DNA from: JAXMBX01 sp046349635
GTDB taxonomy: Bacteria > Planctomycetota > Planctomycetia > Planctomycetales > Planctomycetaceae
Direction of reading: 5' to 3'
DNA length: 64,000 nucleotides
Assembly: GCA_046349635.1 (NCBI GenBank)
Contig: JAXMBX010000001.1
Coordinates: forward strand, 248,001 to 312,000
Below are positions 31,256 through 40,639 of this stretch, piece after piece. The notes beneath the pieces are model-generated. The model made no database searches. It saw only the letters and a program-made list of their open reading frames with translations, and had not been told where the DNA came from. The stretch's first letter is position 1. Every line of letters begins with the position of its first letter. Both the position numbers and the translations under genes were made by a program.

Positions 31256-33049
31256 CTATCGCAGGCCCGCGCCGAGTTTCACGGTCTCCGCATCATGGCT
31301 CAGCGTCAGCCAGAACGTCTGGAACGGCTCCAGGACCAGCCAATGGTTGGGCTTGCCGCCACGTTGGGCAATGCGGCGGACATCGTTTTCCTTCCAACGG
31401 CCCAGGTCGACCCACAGGAATGCATTGCCGCTCGGGTGGTACTTGGCCAGTGAATCGCGAAAAGCCGGCAACTGGCCGATGGAATCCGCGGGGCTGAGGG
31501 AGCGTTCGCGACGGACGAGCTCGGGATCGCTCGCCATCCACAGTGTGTTGGCGGTCAGCCCGACGCACCAGCGGCGGTCTTTCGGGGTTTGCAGCCACCA
31601 CAGATTTTCGATTCCCTCGGCGGAGGACTCCGCTCCGACCGTAACAGGGGCTTGTACCTTCGAGTCGAGGAGGGCATGCATATGCAGCCCCGCACGGGCC
31701 GCGTTGGACAGACTCTGCCGCAACGTCGTCGGTGGCCGTCCGTTCTGTGCGAACTCCCGATCGGTGAACTCCGTCTTCACCAGAAATTGAGACGGGGAAC
31801 GGACCGCGTTCGTGAGTTCGGAACCGTGGAAATACCCTCCGACCCATTCCGGACCAAGGGCGGGAATCACGTCTCGCAGCAGATCGAGCCCTCGCAGCAA
31901 ACCTTTGAGAGCGTCTCGAATGTTGGAAGTCTTCGAGTCCGTTTCGGAGAACAAACCGACGAGAATCGGAGACAGCACGGCACCGGGGATCCGTCCCCCC
32001 GCGGCGACGACTGCTTGCTGGGGAAGGTCCTCAACCGTCGGGGTGAATGGTTTCCCTTCAGGCAGCAATGCCCACCATTGACGACCTTCCGGAGAGAGAT
32101 GCAGCGAAACGTCCGCAACCAGTCCCTGATCAAGACGGACACCAACACTGACTGCCCGGCAGTTCTTCCAGGCATTCCGCAGCAAAGTTTTCGTGAAGCC
32201 CGCAGGCTCTTTTCCCTGCAACAGGCCGCTGATCGATTTGTCCCAGTGAGGGGGGCGAAAGTACAACGTGAGTGGACAATCCGTCCCGGCTTGCGTCAGG
32301 CTCCAGCGGAACTCTTCGGAAGTCAGAATCGATTGGAAATCGTTCTTATCCGACTCTTTGACCCCCGTGTGAATATCGATGGCCCTGCGGATTGCGGCTT
32401 CATTTCCGGATGTCGCGATGACGTCATCCAGCACCACGTAGCAAAGCAGGTCGTCCTCGGAACGGGTTTTCGCCCCGTGCGGAGTACAGATCTGGTAACT
32501 GATCTGCTTGTAGACGCGGTTTTCCGCAGAATGGGGGTCCGTCCGCTTCCAGGCGGCGACCGCACGGGCGACGGACAGGGCATTTTCTCCACGGGTCAAC
32601 AATAAACCCCACGGTGCCGTTCCCTTGACCTCCCCGGAAAAAACCGCCAGCACCAATTCACGACCCGAGAGTTCCTTGGAAAACTCCACGCAGGATTTGC
32701 CATAAGCGGTTTCCAGGGACTGCTGAAATTTCACAAGGTTTTGGAAGTCCTTGGTCTCCATCAGGCGTCGGCACGTCGGATTCTGCTTCAGTCGTTCCCA
32801 GAAGGGGGAAGCCATGACTTTGGGGGCGTGGGTCCGCCAATCATTCAGGCGGACGATCAGCCCTGCTTTTTCCGGGACATACTTCAGCAGTGAGTCCTCG
32901 GCTCGCAGGCCGACTGCCATGCCCAGGACCAGCCAGCAGCAGAGCGCCACATAAGAACTCAGGCGACGCGACGAGAGATCCGGGATGAGCGCATGCCTGT
33001 TCGTGGCATGTTCATACATTTCTGCGCTCAACGGGATCCCTGTCGGCAT
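31256..33049 (-). CDS. secreted protein in sigma-factor operon (DUF3352-like)
   Basis: A 597-residue protein with an N-terminal membrane segment (SSYVALCCWLVLGMAVGLRA) that is a signal peptide or anchor, and a large extracytoplasmic part. The start YVPEKAGLIVRLNDW and the repeated pattern of Leu-rich strands and helices (RELVLAVFSGEVKG, GGYFHGSELTNAVRS, NTLWMASDPELVRRERSLSP) resemble DUF3352-type proteins, whose function is unknown. The ATG at 33049 lies eight bases after the anti-sigma stop with GAGGG before it; M11 at 33019 is an alternative start. As last gene of an ECF sigma/anti-sigma operon it may be an envelope sensor or an effector. Confidence 0.65.
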   Translation of the reverse strand: MPTGIPLSAEMYEHATNRHALIPDLSSRRLSSYVALCCWLVLGMAVGLRAEDSLLKYVPEKAGLIVRLNDWRTHAPKVMASPFWERLKQNPTCRRLMETKDFQNLVKFQQSLETAYGKSCVEFSKELSGRELVLAVFSGEVKGTAPWGLLLTRGENALSVARAVAAWKRTDPHSAENRVYKQISYQICTPHGAKTRSEDDLLCYVVLDDVIATSGNEAAIRRAIDIHTGVKESDKNDFQSILTSEEFRWSLTQAGTDCPLTLYFRPPHWDKSISGLLQGKEPAGFTKTLLRNAWKNCRAVSVGVRLDQGLVADVSLHLSPEGRQWWALLPEGKPFTPTVEDLPQQAVVAAGGRIPGAVLSPILVGLFSETDSKTSNIRDALKGLLRGLDLLRDVIPALGPEWVGGYFHGSELTNAVRSPSQFLVKTEFTDREFAQNGRPPTTLRQSLSNAARAGLHMHALLDSKVQAPVTVGAESSAEGIENLWWLQTPKDRRWCVGLTANTLWMASDPELVRRERSLSPADSIGQLPAFRDSLAKYHPSGNAFLWVDLGRWKENDVRRIAQRGGKPNHWLVLEPFQTFWLTLSHDAETVKLGAGLR

Positions 33050-33057
33050 TCAGGCCC

Positions 33058-33669
33058 TCATAATGATCCATCCGCGGGGATGGTTTTCCACAGGAACGCG
33101 ATCCCCCGGGAAACTTTTTCCCCCAGAGGATGAAATTCGTCCTTCAATTCCTCGATCGGCTTCAGCATTTCGACGGACGTCGCATCCGCCAGTTTCGAAT
33201 CGTTCATCAGGCTCCGCATCGCGGCGATGAGTTGGGGCTGGTCCACGGCCTCATTCGGCCTCTCGGCCACAGCCGTACCGGTTTCAAACCGCGAATCCGC
33301 GAGGGGGGATTGCAGCATCAGCAGAGCGCACGCGGCGAGCCCGACGGCCAGCAAGACCATTCTCTGCCGAGCACCGGAGAGCATTCCCCGCCAAGGCTGG
33401 GCGAACTTGCTGGCCACCGTCACGGTCTGTTCCATTCCCTCGCGTTCGCGAGACCAGGCGGTCAGGATGCGGTTCGCCAATCCAGAACTCGGTTGAGGCA
33501 ACGGCGCGGACTCCATCGCCGTGCGGAGCAGCTTGTCGTCTTCCAACGCGGCCGCGCACGCCGGGCAGTTGGACAGATGTTCCTCCCACGAGGACGCAGC
33601 CAGAATCCGATCCCGATCCTCGGGCCGCGGAACTTCCTGAACCAGTTGTTCAAAGCGACTGCAATTCAT
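33058..33669 (-). CDS. membrane-anchored anti-sigma factor with zinc-finger domain
   Basis: A 203-residue protein. The N-terminal zinc-binding anti-sigma domain shows H-x3-C-x2-C in SWEEHLSNCPACAAAL. A single membrane helix (MVLLAVGLAACALLMLQ, near residue 105) is followed by an extracytoplasmic domain ending ISRG-like in KVSRGIAFLWKTIPAD. It should bind and hold the ECF sigma factor encoded 11 bases upstream, releasing it on an envelope signal. The ATG at 33669 (MNCSRFEQLVQEVP) is chosen over a longer frame from 33840, because that extension overlaps the sigma gene and looks out of frame. Confidence 0.85.
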   Translation of the reverse strand: MNCSRFEQLVQEVPRPEDRDRILAASSWEEHLSNCPACAAALEDDKLLRTAMESAPLPQPSSGLANRILTAWSREREGMEQTVTVASKFAQPWRGMLSGARQRMVLLAVGLAACALLMLQSPLADSRFETGTAVAERPNEAVDQPQLIAAMRSLMNDSKLADATSVEMLKPIEELKDEFHPLGEKVSRGIAFLWKTIPADGSL

Positions 33670-33680
33670 GGCTATTGTCT

Positions 33681-34229
33681 TTATGGTTTCGTGTCGGGGA
33701 AGATTCCCCGCTTTCGTAGTTGTTCCGCTAATTCTCGACGCGCCCGGAAAAGCCAGGTTTTGACCGTTCCTTCGGGACAACCGAGCAGCTTCCCGATTTC
33801 CGCACAACTCAGATCCTGCTCGTGAAACAGGATGAAACACGTCCGATATTCGTCCCGGAGACTGTCCAGTCCCCGTTGCAGTTCTTCCGCCAGATCAGTC
33901 CTCCCCGCCGATTCGACCGGTGCCAGCCATTCCTGCGAAAGGTCTGTGGATGTACCCCATTTCCGACGATTCACCAAGGCTGTTTTACAACAATTCACCG
34001 CGATGGTGAATAACCAGGGTTTCAGAGGTCGATCCGCATCCCAGCGTCCCAGACTTCGAAAAGCGCGCAGAAATACTTCCTGCGTAATGTCTTCCGCGTC
34101 CTGCAGATGCCCCAGCATGCGATAGCAAACGGCGTAGACAGGGCGTTCAAAGTGGGCGACGAATTGCGCCAGGCTCGTCGGGTCACCGCCGCGGCATGCC
34201 TCAACAAGTTTCGCTTCGTCGTCGATCAC
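33681..34229 (-). CDS. ECF-type RNA polymerase sigma factor
   Basis: A 182-residue group-4 sigma factor. Region 2 is visible as RPVYAVCYRMLGHLQDAEDI followed by TQEVFLRAFRSLGRW, and region 4 as LRDEYRTCFILFHEQDLSCA with the helix-turn-helix EIGKLLGCPEGTVKTWLFRA. It directs RNA polymerase to stress or envelope promoters. The start is GTG at 34229 with AGGA nine bases upstream. It heads an operon with the membrane anti-sigma factor and the secreted DUF3352-like protein, which is also the usual layout for autoregulated ECF units. I could not identify its own target promoter. Confidence 0.92.
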   Translation of the reverse strand: MIDDEAKLVEACRGGDPTSLAQFVAHFERPVYAVCYRMLGHLQDAEDITQEVFLRAFRSLGRWDADRPLKPWLFTIAVNCCKTALVNRRKWGTSTDLSQEWLAPVESAGRTDLAEELQRGLDSLRDEYRTCFILFHEQDLSCAEIGKLLGCPEGTVKTWLFRARRELAEQLRKRGIFPDTKP

Positions 34230-34448
34230 TCAGAAGATCCTGTCTTCTGTATTTCTCGTTACCGCTTCCGGGGGAGGCGGGTTTCATTTACGGGGTGGAT
34301 GACGAGGGAAAACGAAGAACTTTAAATGAAACGACAACTGGACATATGTTTATATCAGGCGGCAGGGAGGGGCTACAGCCATTCAGCGTTCTGCAGTCGC
34401 GTTCATTTCCCCCAAGTTTACTCCAAGGGGAAGCGGAAGGGATAGCCC

Positions 34449-34697
34449 TTATCGCGGCGGTTGCAGGGAGAGATCCCGGAATAAAACCCGGGCCGCTTTG
34501 TACGCATGCCGGATCGTAAACGCCCGGGCCTCAATCTGGTCTTCGTTGTAATACTTTCCAGGTTCGCTCGGAGGAAGTCCCGCGAGTGACAGAGTCAGCG
34601 GAAGAAGGGCCAGGAATTCCTTTTGGTTCATACCGGGATCATTCAGTTCTGCCACAATGCTCACCTGTCTGTTGAGAGAATTGGAGAGACACGCCAA
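34449..34697 (-). CDS. small hypothetical protein
   Basis: An 82-codon frame whose C-terminal half (KYYNEDQIEARAFTIRHAYK, AARVLFRDL) looks like genuine helical protein, while the first 14 codons do not. Likely starts are a GTG at 34655 with AGGTGA before it, or the ATG at 34631 (MNQKEFLALLPLTLSLAG). Family not recognised. It stands alone between the sigma-factor operon and an FHA gene, followed by a long gene-poor stretch. It could be chance. Confidence 0.4.
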   Translation of the reverse strand: MACLSNSLNRQVSIVAELNDPGMNQKEFLALLPLTLSLAGLPPSEPGKYYNEDQIEARAFTIRHAYKAARVLFRDLSLQPPR

Positions 34698-34810
34698 AGA
34701 TCATGCCAGCTTGCAGAGAGAGACGCCGACAACGAAAAGCATCGCCAATCCGGTTTCGGTTGTCCACCGCAAAGGGGGGGAGGAGATGACAGGATCCTCG
34801 TCGGAGGCAC

Positions 34811-34843
34811 AAAAAAACTTCCCGATCTTTGACCGGGAAGTTT
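34811..34843 (-). terminator. rho-independent terminator
   Basis: AAACTTCCCG (34815-34824) pairs with CGGGAAGTTT (34834-34843) around a 9-nt loop. On the minus strand the stem ends in a run of seven T residues, so it ends transcripts coming from the FHA gene at 34996, 150 bases away. Confidence 0.7.
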
Positions 34844-34995
34844 CCTGGGTTTTTAGTTTTATGTTCCGCCGGGAGTCAGGTGTGAACCATCATCCCTTCA
34901 CAAAATGCGGCTGATGATCGCGTAAGATCTGCAATGCACTGGAAACTCTCTGTCGTTCCAGAGCATTTTGGTCATCCAGAGCATTTTGTGAGTTT

Positions 34996-35796
34996 TTAAG
35001 ACTGTCCCCGCTTCTGCATGTATTGACGGATGATATCCGCCGCGGAGGCCTTCGGCGCGGCTGCCGCTTCCGGGGCCGCCGTGGCAGGCGGAGGAGCGAC
35101 GCTGCCGTGACCGTTCGCGCCGTTCCCATTCGTCCCTCCCACGACCGGCGGAACAGCCGGAGGAGGAGTGATCCCTGGAGGAGGGGCGACGGGCGGTATC
35201 AACTGCGTCTCTTGTGCAGGGGAGACAACCGGTGCGGTGGTGGTGAGAGGTACGGGAGTCAGACCTCCCAGCGGCAGGTCCACGGACGTTCGCGCCGTCC
35301 CGTTCGGGGAAAGCAGCGTCGTATCTCCGCCGAAAACACCGGTTTTGTTGTTCGATTCGTCGATTTTGAGCATCCCCGATTCGGAGAGAGAAAAATCGAC
35401 CGTGTTGGAGCTCCCCGAGTCTCCGGTAATGGGGGGGAGAATCCCGACTGGCACACCGCTGCTGGCGGGTTTCACCGGGACGGCTTGCGCGGCTGGCACA
35501 CTGGATCGGATGGAAACCTGGAACACCAGCTTTCCGATGCGAACCTTGTCCCCGTCATTCAGCGCCACCTGCCCGGAGATGCGCTCGTTGTTGACGTACG
35601 TGCCGTTCGTGCTTCCCAGATCGCGCAGACGCACGCCATATTCATCCACTGCAAACACGCAGTGGTGACGGCTGACGAGATCGCTGTTCGGTCTGAGTTG
35701 GCAGTCGCTTTCCCGCCCAACGAGAAATTTCTTCCTGTTGATCGGGATCACTGCCCCTTGATGCTTCCCTTCGACGACCTTTAATTCCGCTCGCAT
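34996..35796 (-). CDS. FHA domain protein with Pro/Ala-rich tail
   Basis: A 266-residue cytosolic protein. The first 95 residues are an FHA phosphothreonine-binding domain: KKFLVGRESDCQLR, VSRHHCVF, LRDLGSTNGTYVNNERI and GDKVRIGKLVFQV. The rest is disordered-looking, with Pro/Ala/Thr-rich linkers (TPVPLTTTAPVVSPAQETQ, PPVAPPPGITPPPAVPP) and a short C-terminal helix (ASAADIIRQYMQKRGQS). It is probably an adaptor for Ser/Thr kinases, which planctomycetes encode in number, although none is in this window. It is monocistronic, with a terminator about 150 bases downstream. Confidence 0.88.
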   Translation of the reverse strand: MRAELKVVEGKHQGAVIPINRKKFLVGRESDCQLRPNSDLVSRHHCVFAVDEYGVRLRDLGSTNGTYVNNERISGQVALNDGDKVRIGKLVFQVSIRSSVPAAQAVPVKPASSGVPVGILPPITGDSGSSNTVDFSLSESGMLKIDESNNKTGVFGGDTTLLSPNGTARTSVDLPLGGLTPVPLTTTAPVVSPAQETQLIPPVAPPPGITPPPAVPPVVGGTNGNGANGHGSVAPPPATAAPEAAAAPKASAADIIRQYMQKRGQS

Positions 35797-35820
35797 ACAG
35801 ACTCGCTCCCGAAATACGTC

Positions 35821-36460
35821 CTACCAACAATTATAGTTCCTGATGGGTGTCCAGCTTCGCCGTTCCGGAAGATCTCGAAAAAGGGTACGAGTCAGGTCGG
35901 AATTGGGTGAGGAGCGGCGATGTGAAGAAGTAGCCCACGAGGTACTGAGGAAGTCGGTAAAACGCTGGTAACGCGCTGTCAGTTCGGTCATCGACACGAA
36001 TGAGCCCCTGTGGCGTGGGCAAGCGTCTCTAACGCAAGTGAGGTCGCTTGCCGACAACTTCCGTTTCTCGTCTTGGAAATGAACAAAAAAAGAGATTAGT
36101 GCAGACTGAGACGAGAGCGGCTGTGTCAGGCAGTCAGTGGTGACGACTTGGTGACAGGTATCAATTCTATCGACAAAAAACAGCTTCCGGACCCCGAAAA
36201 AGGAGAACCTGGATATGAGCTGATTCAGGATCGGAGTGTGGGAGAAGTTCTATGATAGAACTAACTCAGGCTATCAGCCCCATTTTCTTTTGTCAATAAA
36301 TTTCAAATTCTTTGTGAAAATTAACAAACCCTTGCAACCACTGAGGTAAAGACCTTCCGCATCCTCGGAATAACCCCACCCGGAAGGGTGTTTTTCGGCC
36401 ACGTTTTGTGATGTCAAAACGCACCGGGATTCGCCCCTTTGGAAGTCGAGGAACACGGTC
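35821..36460. other. gene-poor, locally AT-rich region
   Basis: About 640 bases between the FHA gene and the end of the lipoate ligase gene. Frames here are short and protein-unlike. A small plus-strand hairpin, CACCC-GGAA-GGGTG followed by five T residues, near 36378-36396, could be a weak terminator. The promoter of the FHA gene should lie at its left end. The stretch 36270-36345 is notably AT-rich. Confidence 0.45.
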
Positions 36461-37237
36461 TCACGGGGGGCTGATTTCCCCCGTACTCCCACCACGATTC
36501 CAGTCCAGCCCCTGGGCATATTTTTCTTGGAACAGACGCTCCGCTTCACCCCTGATCTCACTCGGAAACTCTTCCGAAATGTTCCAGCGTTCCGCGAACT
36601 GACCCGCGATCGCGGGTGCGAATTCGCGAACGAGTCGTGCATCATCGAGCGACACTCCCGCGAGTTCGAACAGCCCCGGGATTTCAGGAGCGTGTGGAGA
36701 GCGTTGCAGGATCAGGCTCCCGTGCTGCAGCACCGCCCCCTTCCGACGGCGCTGGGCGCTCCCCAGGAATTTATGTTCCCCGAAGAGCAGATCATTCGGG
36801 TCTCCGCGCTCAAAGCACAGGAACGCATCGGCGGGTTTGGCGGGGGCGTTTGCGCCCCGCAGATGAGACTCGACCCCATGCCGTTTCAAGACCTCGATCA
36901 CCCCCTCGTGCACGAGACGGTAGAGATCGTGAGGCTGATGCGTGAGGGGATGATCGGTGGGGAGAATGCAGGAATAGGTCCACTCCCGATCGTGCAGAAT
37001 CGCACCTCCTCCGGACAGGCGCCGGACCACCGGAAGCGTCCCCCACCGGGGATCGATTCCCGCTCCCTGGGTCCCCTGAAAGTATCCCAGTGACAATGTC
37101 GCTTCCCGCCAGCGATACCATCGCAGCCAGCAGGTGTGATGGGCCAGGCTGTCGTTCAACAAGGCCTCGTCGAGCGCCATGTTCCAGGCACCCTCCCGAG
37201 GCTCCGCTTCAATCATCACCTGGCAAACTGTCGTCAC
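36461..37237 (-). CDS. lipoate-protein ligase A family protein
   Basis: Attaches or transfers lipoyl groups to lipoyl domains. The BPL/LplA fold is clear: GAWNMALDEALLND, LRWYRWREATLSLGYFQG, the core motif VVRRLSGGGAILHDREWTYS and EHKFLGSAQRRRKGAVLQHG. At 258 residues it lacks a large C-terminal domain, as in LipM/LipL-type octanoyl or lipoyl transferases. It is the last gene of the gcvH-gcvPA-gcvPB run, 37 bases after gcvPB, so GcvH is the obvious substrate. Whether it uses free lipoate or an octanoyl donor cannot be told from sequence alone. Confidence 0.82.
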   Translation of the reverse strand: MTTVCQVMIEAEPREGAWNMALDEALLNDSLAHHTCWLRWYRWREATLSLGYFQGTQGAGIDPRWGTLPVVRRLSGGGAILHDREWTYSCILPTDHPLTHQPHDLYRLVHEGVIEVLKRHGVESHLRGANAPAKPADAFLCFERGDPNDLLFGEHKFLGSAQRRRKGAVLQHGSLILQRSPHAPEIPGLFELAGVSLDDARLVREFAPAIAGQFAERWNISEEFPSEIRGEAERLFQEKYAQGLDWNRGGSTGEISPP

Positions 37238-37274
37238 GGGAGGGCCTTCCCAATCGAGTCTGAACCGACGTGCC

Positions 37275-38735
37275 TTATCCCGAAACCTGTTTCTTTTCCC
37301 ATTGAAGGATGGGGTTCCGGGCGGCGCGGACGTCGTCCGGACGGCTGACCGGAGTCGTGTGCGGCGCCTGCTTCAGAAACTCGGGGTCTTCCCCGATGAT
37401 CGTGCGGATCACTTCCGCGAAGGCGTCCAGCGTCTCGCGAGACTCCGTCTCCGTCGGCTCGATCATCATCGCTTCCCCGACCACCAGCGGGAAATAAACC
37501 GTCGGAGCGTGGTAGCCGTAGTCGAGCAGCCGTTTGGCGATTTCCATCGCGGAAATCCCTTTTTCGCTCTTCAGAGAAGAGGCAGAGGCCACGAATTCGT
37601 GCATGCACGGTCCCCCTGCGGAACCTGCAGGACATCCTTCAGCTTCGCGAGGAGATAGTTGGCGTTGAGAACCGCCTGCTCGGAGACGCCGCGGACTCCT
37701 GCCGCTCCCAGAGTGCGGAGATAGCAATAGCCCCGGACCAGGATGCCGATATTGCCGAAGAAACTCCGCACCCGTCCGATGGACTTAGCCGGTGTGGTGA
37801 GCTGGTACTGTTTCGTCGCGGAATTGAAGGTCACGATGGGACCGGGAAGATAGTCGGCGAGAAAATCCCGGACTGCAATCGGTCCGGAACCGGGGCCACC
37901 CGCACCGTGGGGACCGGTGAAGGTCTTATGGACGTTGTAGTGCATCATGTCGCCGCCGAAGTCCCCCGGCCGCGTGATCCCCAGGATGGCATTCATGTTG
38001 GCGCCGTCGATGTAGACCAGCGCTCCGACGTCATGCACACGGCGGGCAATCTCGGCGATCTCACGTTCGAACAGCCCCAGCGTGTTCGGGTTGGTGACCA
38101 TGAAGACCGCTGTCTTGTCGTCCAGATGCGACTGCAATTCGTCGATGTCGACGAATCCGCCCTTGGTTTTCAATTGCACGCACTCAAAGCCGGCCAGCCG
38201 CGAGCATCGGGATTCGTCCCGTGCACTGTTCGGAAACAGGATTTTCGTCCGTTCCTCACCCTTGGCGGAAGTACGCCGCGGCCACGAGCAGCGCGGTGAA
38301 TTCCCCCTGCGCACCCGCGGCCGGTTGCAGCGAGACAGCGGGGAGCCCCGCAATCTCCGCCAGCATCCGCTGCATCTCGAACAGCAGTTCGAGCATTCCC
38401 TGCGATTGCTCTTCCGTTTGATACGGATGGAGATCCACAATCCCGGGCAGAGACGCGAGCCGTTCATGCCGCTTGGGGTTGTACTTCATCGTGCAACTTC
38501 CCAGCGGGTAGAAATGCGTGTCCACCGACATGTTGAGGGTCGAAAGATTCACGTAATGCCGGATCACGTCCCCTTCCGCCAGTTCGGGGAGATTGGGCAG
38601 ATTTGTGCTGCGAAACTGGGGAGGGATGAGGCTGTCGAGAGGCTGTTCCGGAACGTCGCATTTCGGGAAAACAGCGGCCCGGCGTCCTTGATGCGACAGT
38701 TCAAACAGCAGTTTTCCGGTTTCGGGATTGCGCAT
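37275..38735 (-). CDS. gcvPB: glycine dehydrogenase (decarboxylating) subunit 2 (frame interrupted)
   Basis: C-terminal P-protein subunit of the glycine cleavage system; with GcvPA it decarboxylates glycine using pyridoxal phosphate and loads the aminomethyl group on GcvH. Visible blocks are NMSVDTHFYPLGSCTMKYNP, LQPAAGAQGEFTALLVAAAY, VFMVTNPNTLGLFEREI, IDGANMNAILGITRPGDFGG and the PLP lysine in HYNVHKTFTGPHGAGGPGSG, ending with FPLVVGEAMMIEPTETESRE. Frames join near 38260 and 37600. Restored length is about 485 residues, as expected. Both neighbours in the operon are intact, so indels are more likely than decay. Confidence 0.88.
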
Positions 38736-38760
38736 GAGTTTGTGAGCAGTTCCGTAAAAA

Positions 38761-40119
38761 TCAGGAGCGAAGGAGAGCGGTCAGTTCATCGATCTGGCCC
38801 CGGGTCCGTTTTTCCGTCACGGCGACGAGCAGGCCATTTTTCCAGCCGGAAGTCTCGGAGAGTCCCGGAGCGGTGAAGGAGCCAGTCAACGGGCCGAGAT
38901 CGAACCGTTTGGCGGCAGCGCGACGTTGCACACCCGCCGCATCCGTCGAACTTTGTAGTACGAATTCCTTGAAGAACGGGCGGTCGAACAGCAGCGAATT
39001 GCCCGAGATCGAGCAGAGTTGTTCGGCGGCGTAGTGGGCCTTGCGGCAGGAGAGTTCCGCCACCTCCCGCAGACCCTGCGGGCCGAGCAACGCCAGGTAA
39101 GCGGTCGCTCGCAACGCCATCAAGCCTTGGTTCGTGCAGATATTGCTCGTGGCTTTTTCGCGGCGGATGTGCTGTTCCCGCGCCTGCAGGTTCAGTACGA
39201 AACACCGCTTCCCATTGCGGTCCACGGTCTCGCCAATGAGTCGCCCCGGCATCTTCCGCGCAAAGGATTCCTTGCAGGTGAGAATCCCCAGGTAGGGGCC
39301 CCCGTATTGCAGCGGAATCCCCAGCGATTGTCCCTCGGCGACGGCAATGTCGGCGTCGTAGTCACCCGGACGTTCCAGCAGCCCCAGGCTGATCGGATCA
39401 AACGAAACCACGGCCAGTGCGCCCTCGCCATGTGCCAGTTTCACGAGATCCCGAACCTGTTCCAGGCAGCCGAAGAAATTCGGCTGTTGAATCACGAGGC
39501 ACGCGGTCCGTTCATCCACAGCAGCCCGGACGGCGTCAAGGTCGGCCGTCCCTTCCGGAGTTGGAATGACTTCCGCGTGACAGCCGATTTGCCGCAGGTA
39601 GGTGTCGAGGACCGCGCGATACTCGGGATGAACGGATCCCAGGACGACCACCTTGTTGTGGCGGTCTGTCGTCCGCATCGCCATGAACACCCCTTCGCTG
39701 ACCGCCGTCCCTCCTTCGTACAGACTCGCATTGGAGACTTCCATCCCCGTCAATCTGCACATCAGCGACTGGAATTCGAAGAACGCCTGCAGGCTCCCCT
39801 GGCTCGCTTCTGCCTGGTAGGGGGTGTAGGCGGTGTAGAATTCGCTCCGTCCGGCGATCGCATCGACCGCCGCCGGGATGAAGTGGTCGTAGGCCCCTCC
39901 TCCCTGGAAGCAGATCCGCCCCCCTGCGCCACCGTTCCTCGCGGCCAGTGATTGCAGATGCGCTTCGAGCTCCAGTTCCGTCAGGGCAGGGGGGAGATCC
40001 AGATCTCGATTCAGGCGGAGGGGAGCGGGAACCTGCTCAAACAATTCCTCCAGCGTGCGGACACCGATCGTCCCCAGCATCTCCCGTTGCTGGTCCGGGG
40101 TGTTAAAGAGATAGGCCAC
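38761..40119 (-). CDS. gcvPA: glycine dehydrogenase (decarboxylating) subunit 1
   Basis: N-terminal P-protein subunit, 452 residues, intact. Typical segments are YLFNTPDQQREMLGTIGVRT at the start, GGAYDHFIPAAVDAIAGRSE, FYTAYTPYQAEASQGSLQAF with FEFQSLMCRLTGMEVSNASL, and GEGALAVVSFDPISLGLLE. It pairs with GcvPB, encoded 25 bases downstream, in the two-subunit P-protein common outside the proteobacteria. It lies 78 bases after gcvH. The aminomethyltransferase gene gcvT is not in this window. Confidence 0.95.
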   Translation of the reverse strand: MAYLFNTPDQQREMLGTIGVRTLEELFEQVPAPLRLNRDLDLPPALTELELEAHLQSLAARNGGAGGRICFQGGGAYDHFIPAAVDAIAGRSEFYTAYTPYQAEASQGSLQAFFEFQSLMCRLTGMEVSNASLYEGGTAVSEGVFMAMRTTDRHNKVVVLGSVHPEYRAVLDTYLRQIGCHAEVIPTPEGTADLDAVRAAVDERTACLVIQQPNFFGCLEQVRDLVKLAHGEGALAVVSFDPISLGLLERPGDYDADIAVAEGQSLGIPLQYGGPYLGILTCKESFARKMPGRLIGETVDRNGKRCFVLNLQAREQHIRREKATSNICTNQGLMALRATAYLALLGPQGLREVAELSCRKAHYAAEQLCSISGNSLLFDRPFFKEFVLQSSTDAAGVQRRAAAKRFDLGPLTGSFTAPGLSETSGWKNGLLVAVTEKRTRGQIDELTALLRS

Positions 40120-40197
40120 TCTGCTCCTTTCGTGGCGTGAGTCGATCCTGACGGGAAACGAAAACGGCGATGTGCGAACAGCACGCGGTCAACGGAT

Positions 40198-40593
40198 TCA
40201 GTGTGCTTCCGATGCACAATACTGATCGTAAGCCGTCTTATCCAGCAGGTGGTCGAGAGTCGTCCCGGCGGGAACCTCCAGCTTGATCATCCACCCTTTC
40301 CCGAACGGGTCTTCCGAGAGCAAAGCGAGGTTATTGGGAAGTTCCTCGTTGCGACCGGAGACTGTCCCCGAAACGGGGGCATACAGGTCGCTCACCGCCT
40401 TGACGCTTTCCACTTCGCCGAAGGTTTCTCCCTGCTGGATCTTGCGCCCAGTCTGGGGGAGGTCGATGAACACCAGATCGGTCAACGCCTGGACAGCGAA
40501 ATCGGTGATCCCGATCGTCGCCGAACTTCCTTCCAACAAAATCCATTCATGTGTCTTGGCGTATCGGAGCTGGCTGCGATCCACGGTATCCAT
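40198..40593 (-). CDS. gcvH: glycine cleavage system H protein
   Basis: Lipoyl carrier of the glycine cleavage system, 131 residues. The lipoylated lysine lies in GEVESVKAVSDLYAPVSG, in the standard hairpin turn. Other family segments are LRYAKTHEWILLEGSSATIG, LTDLVFIDLPQTGRKI and GWMIKLEVP. The ATG at 40593 (MDTVDRSQLRYAKTHEW) is preferred to a frame start 14 codons upstream, although neither has a strong ribosome site. It is followed by gcvPA, gcvPB and a lipoate ligase, which together give its modification and its electron and one-carbon partners. Confidence 0.95.
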   Translation of the reverse strand: MDTVDRSQLRYAKTHEWILLEGSSATIGITDFAVQALTDLVFIDLPQTGRKIQQGETFGEVESVKAVSDLYAPVSGTVSGRNEELPNNLALLSEDPFGKGWMIKLEVPAGTTLDHLLDKTAYDQYCASEAH

Positions 40594-40639
40594 CCTTGTG
40601 AGGTGTGAGAGAATTGAAAGGCGACCTGGGAACAATGGT

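Noticed and set aside
36274..36645. A 123-codon minus-strand frame overlapping the lipoate ligase end
   Set aside because: The part outside the ligase is AT-rich with no protein character, and the rest is the ligase gene in another frame.
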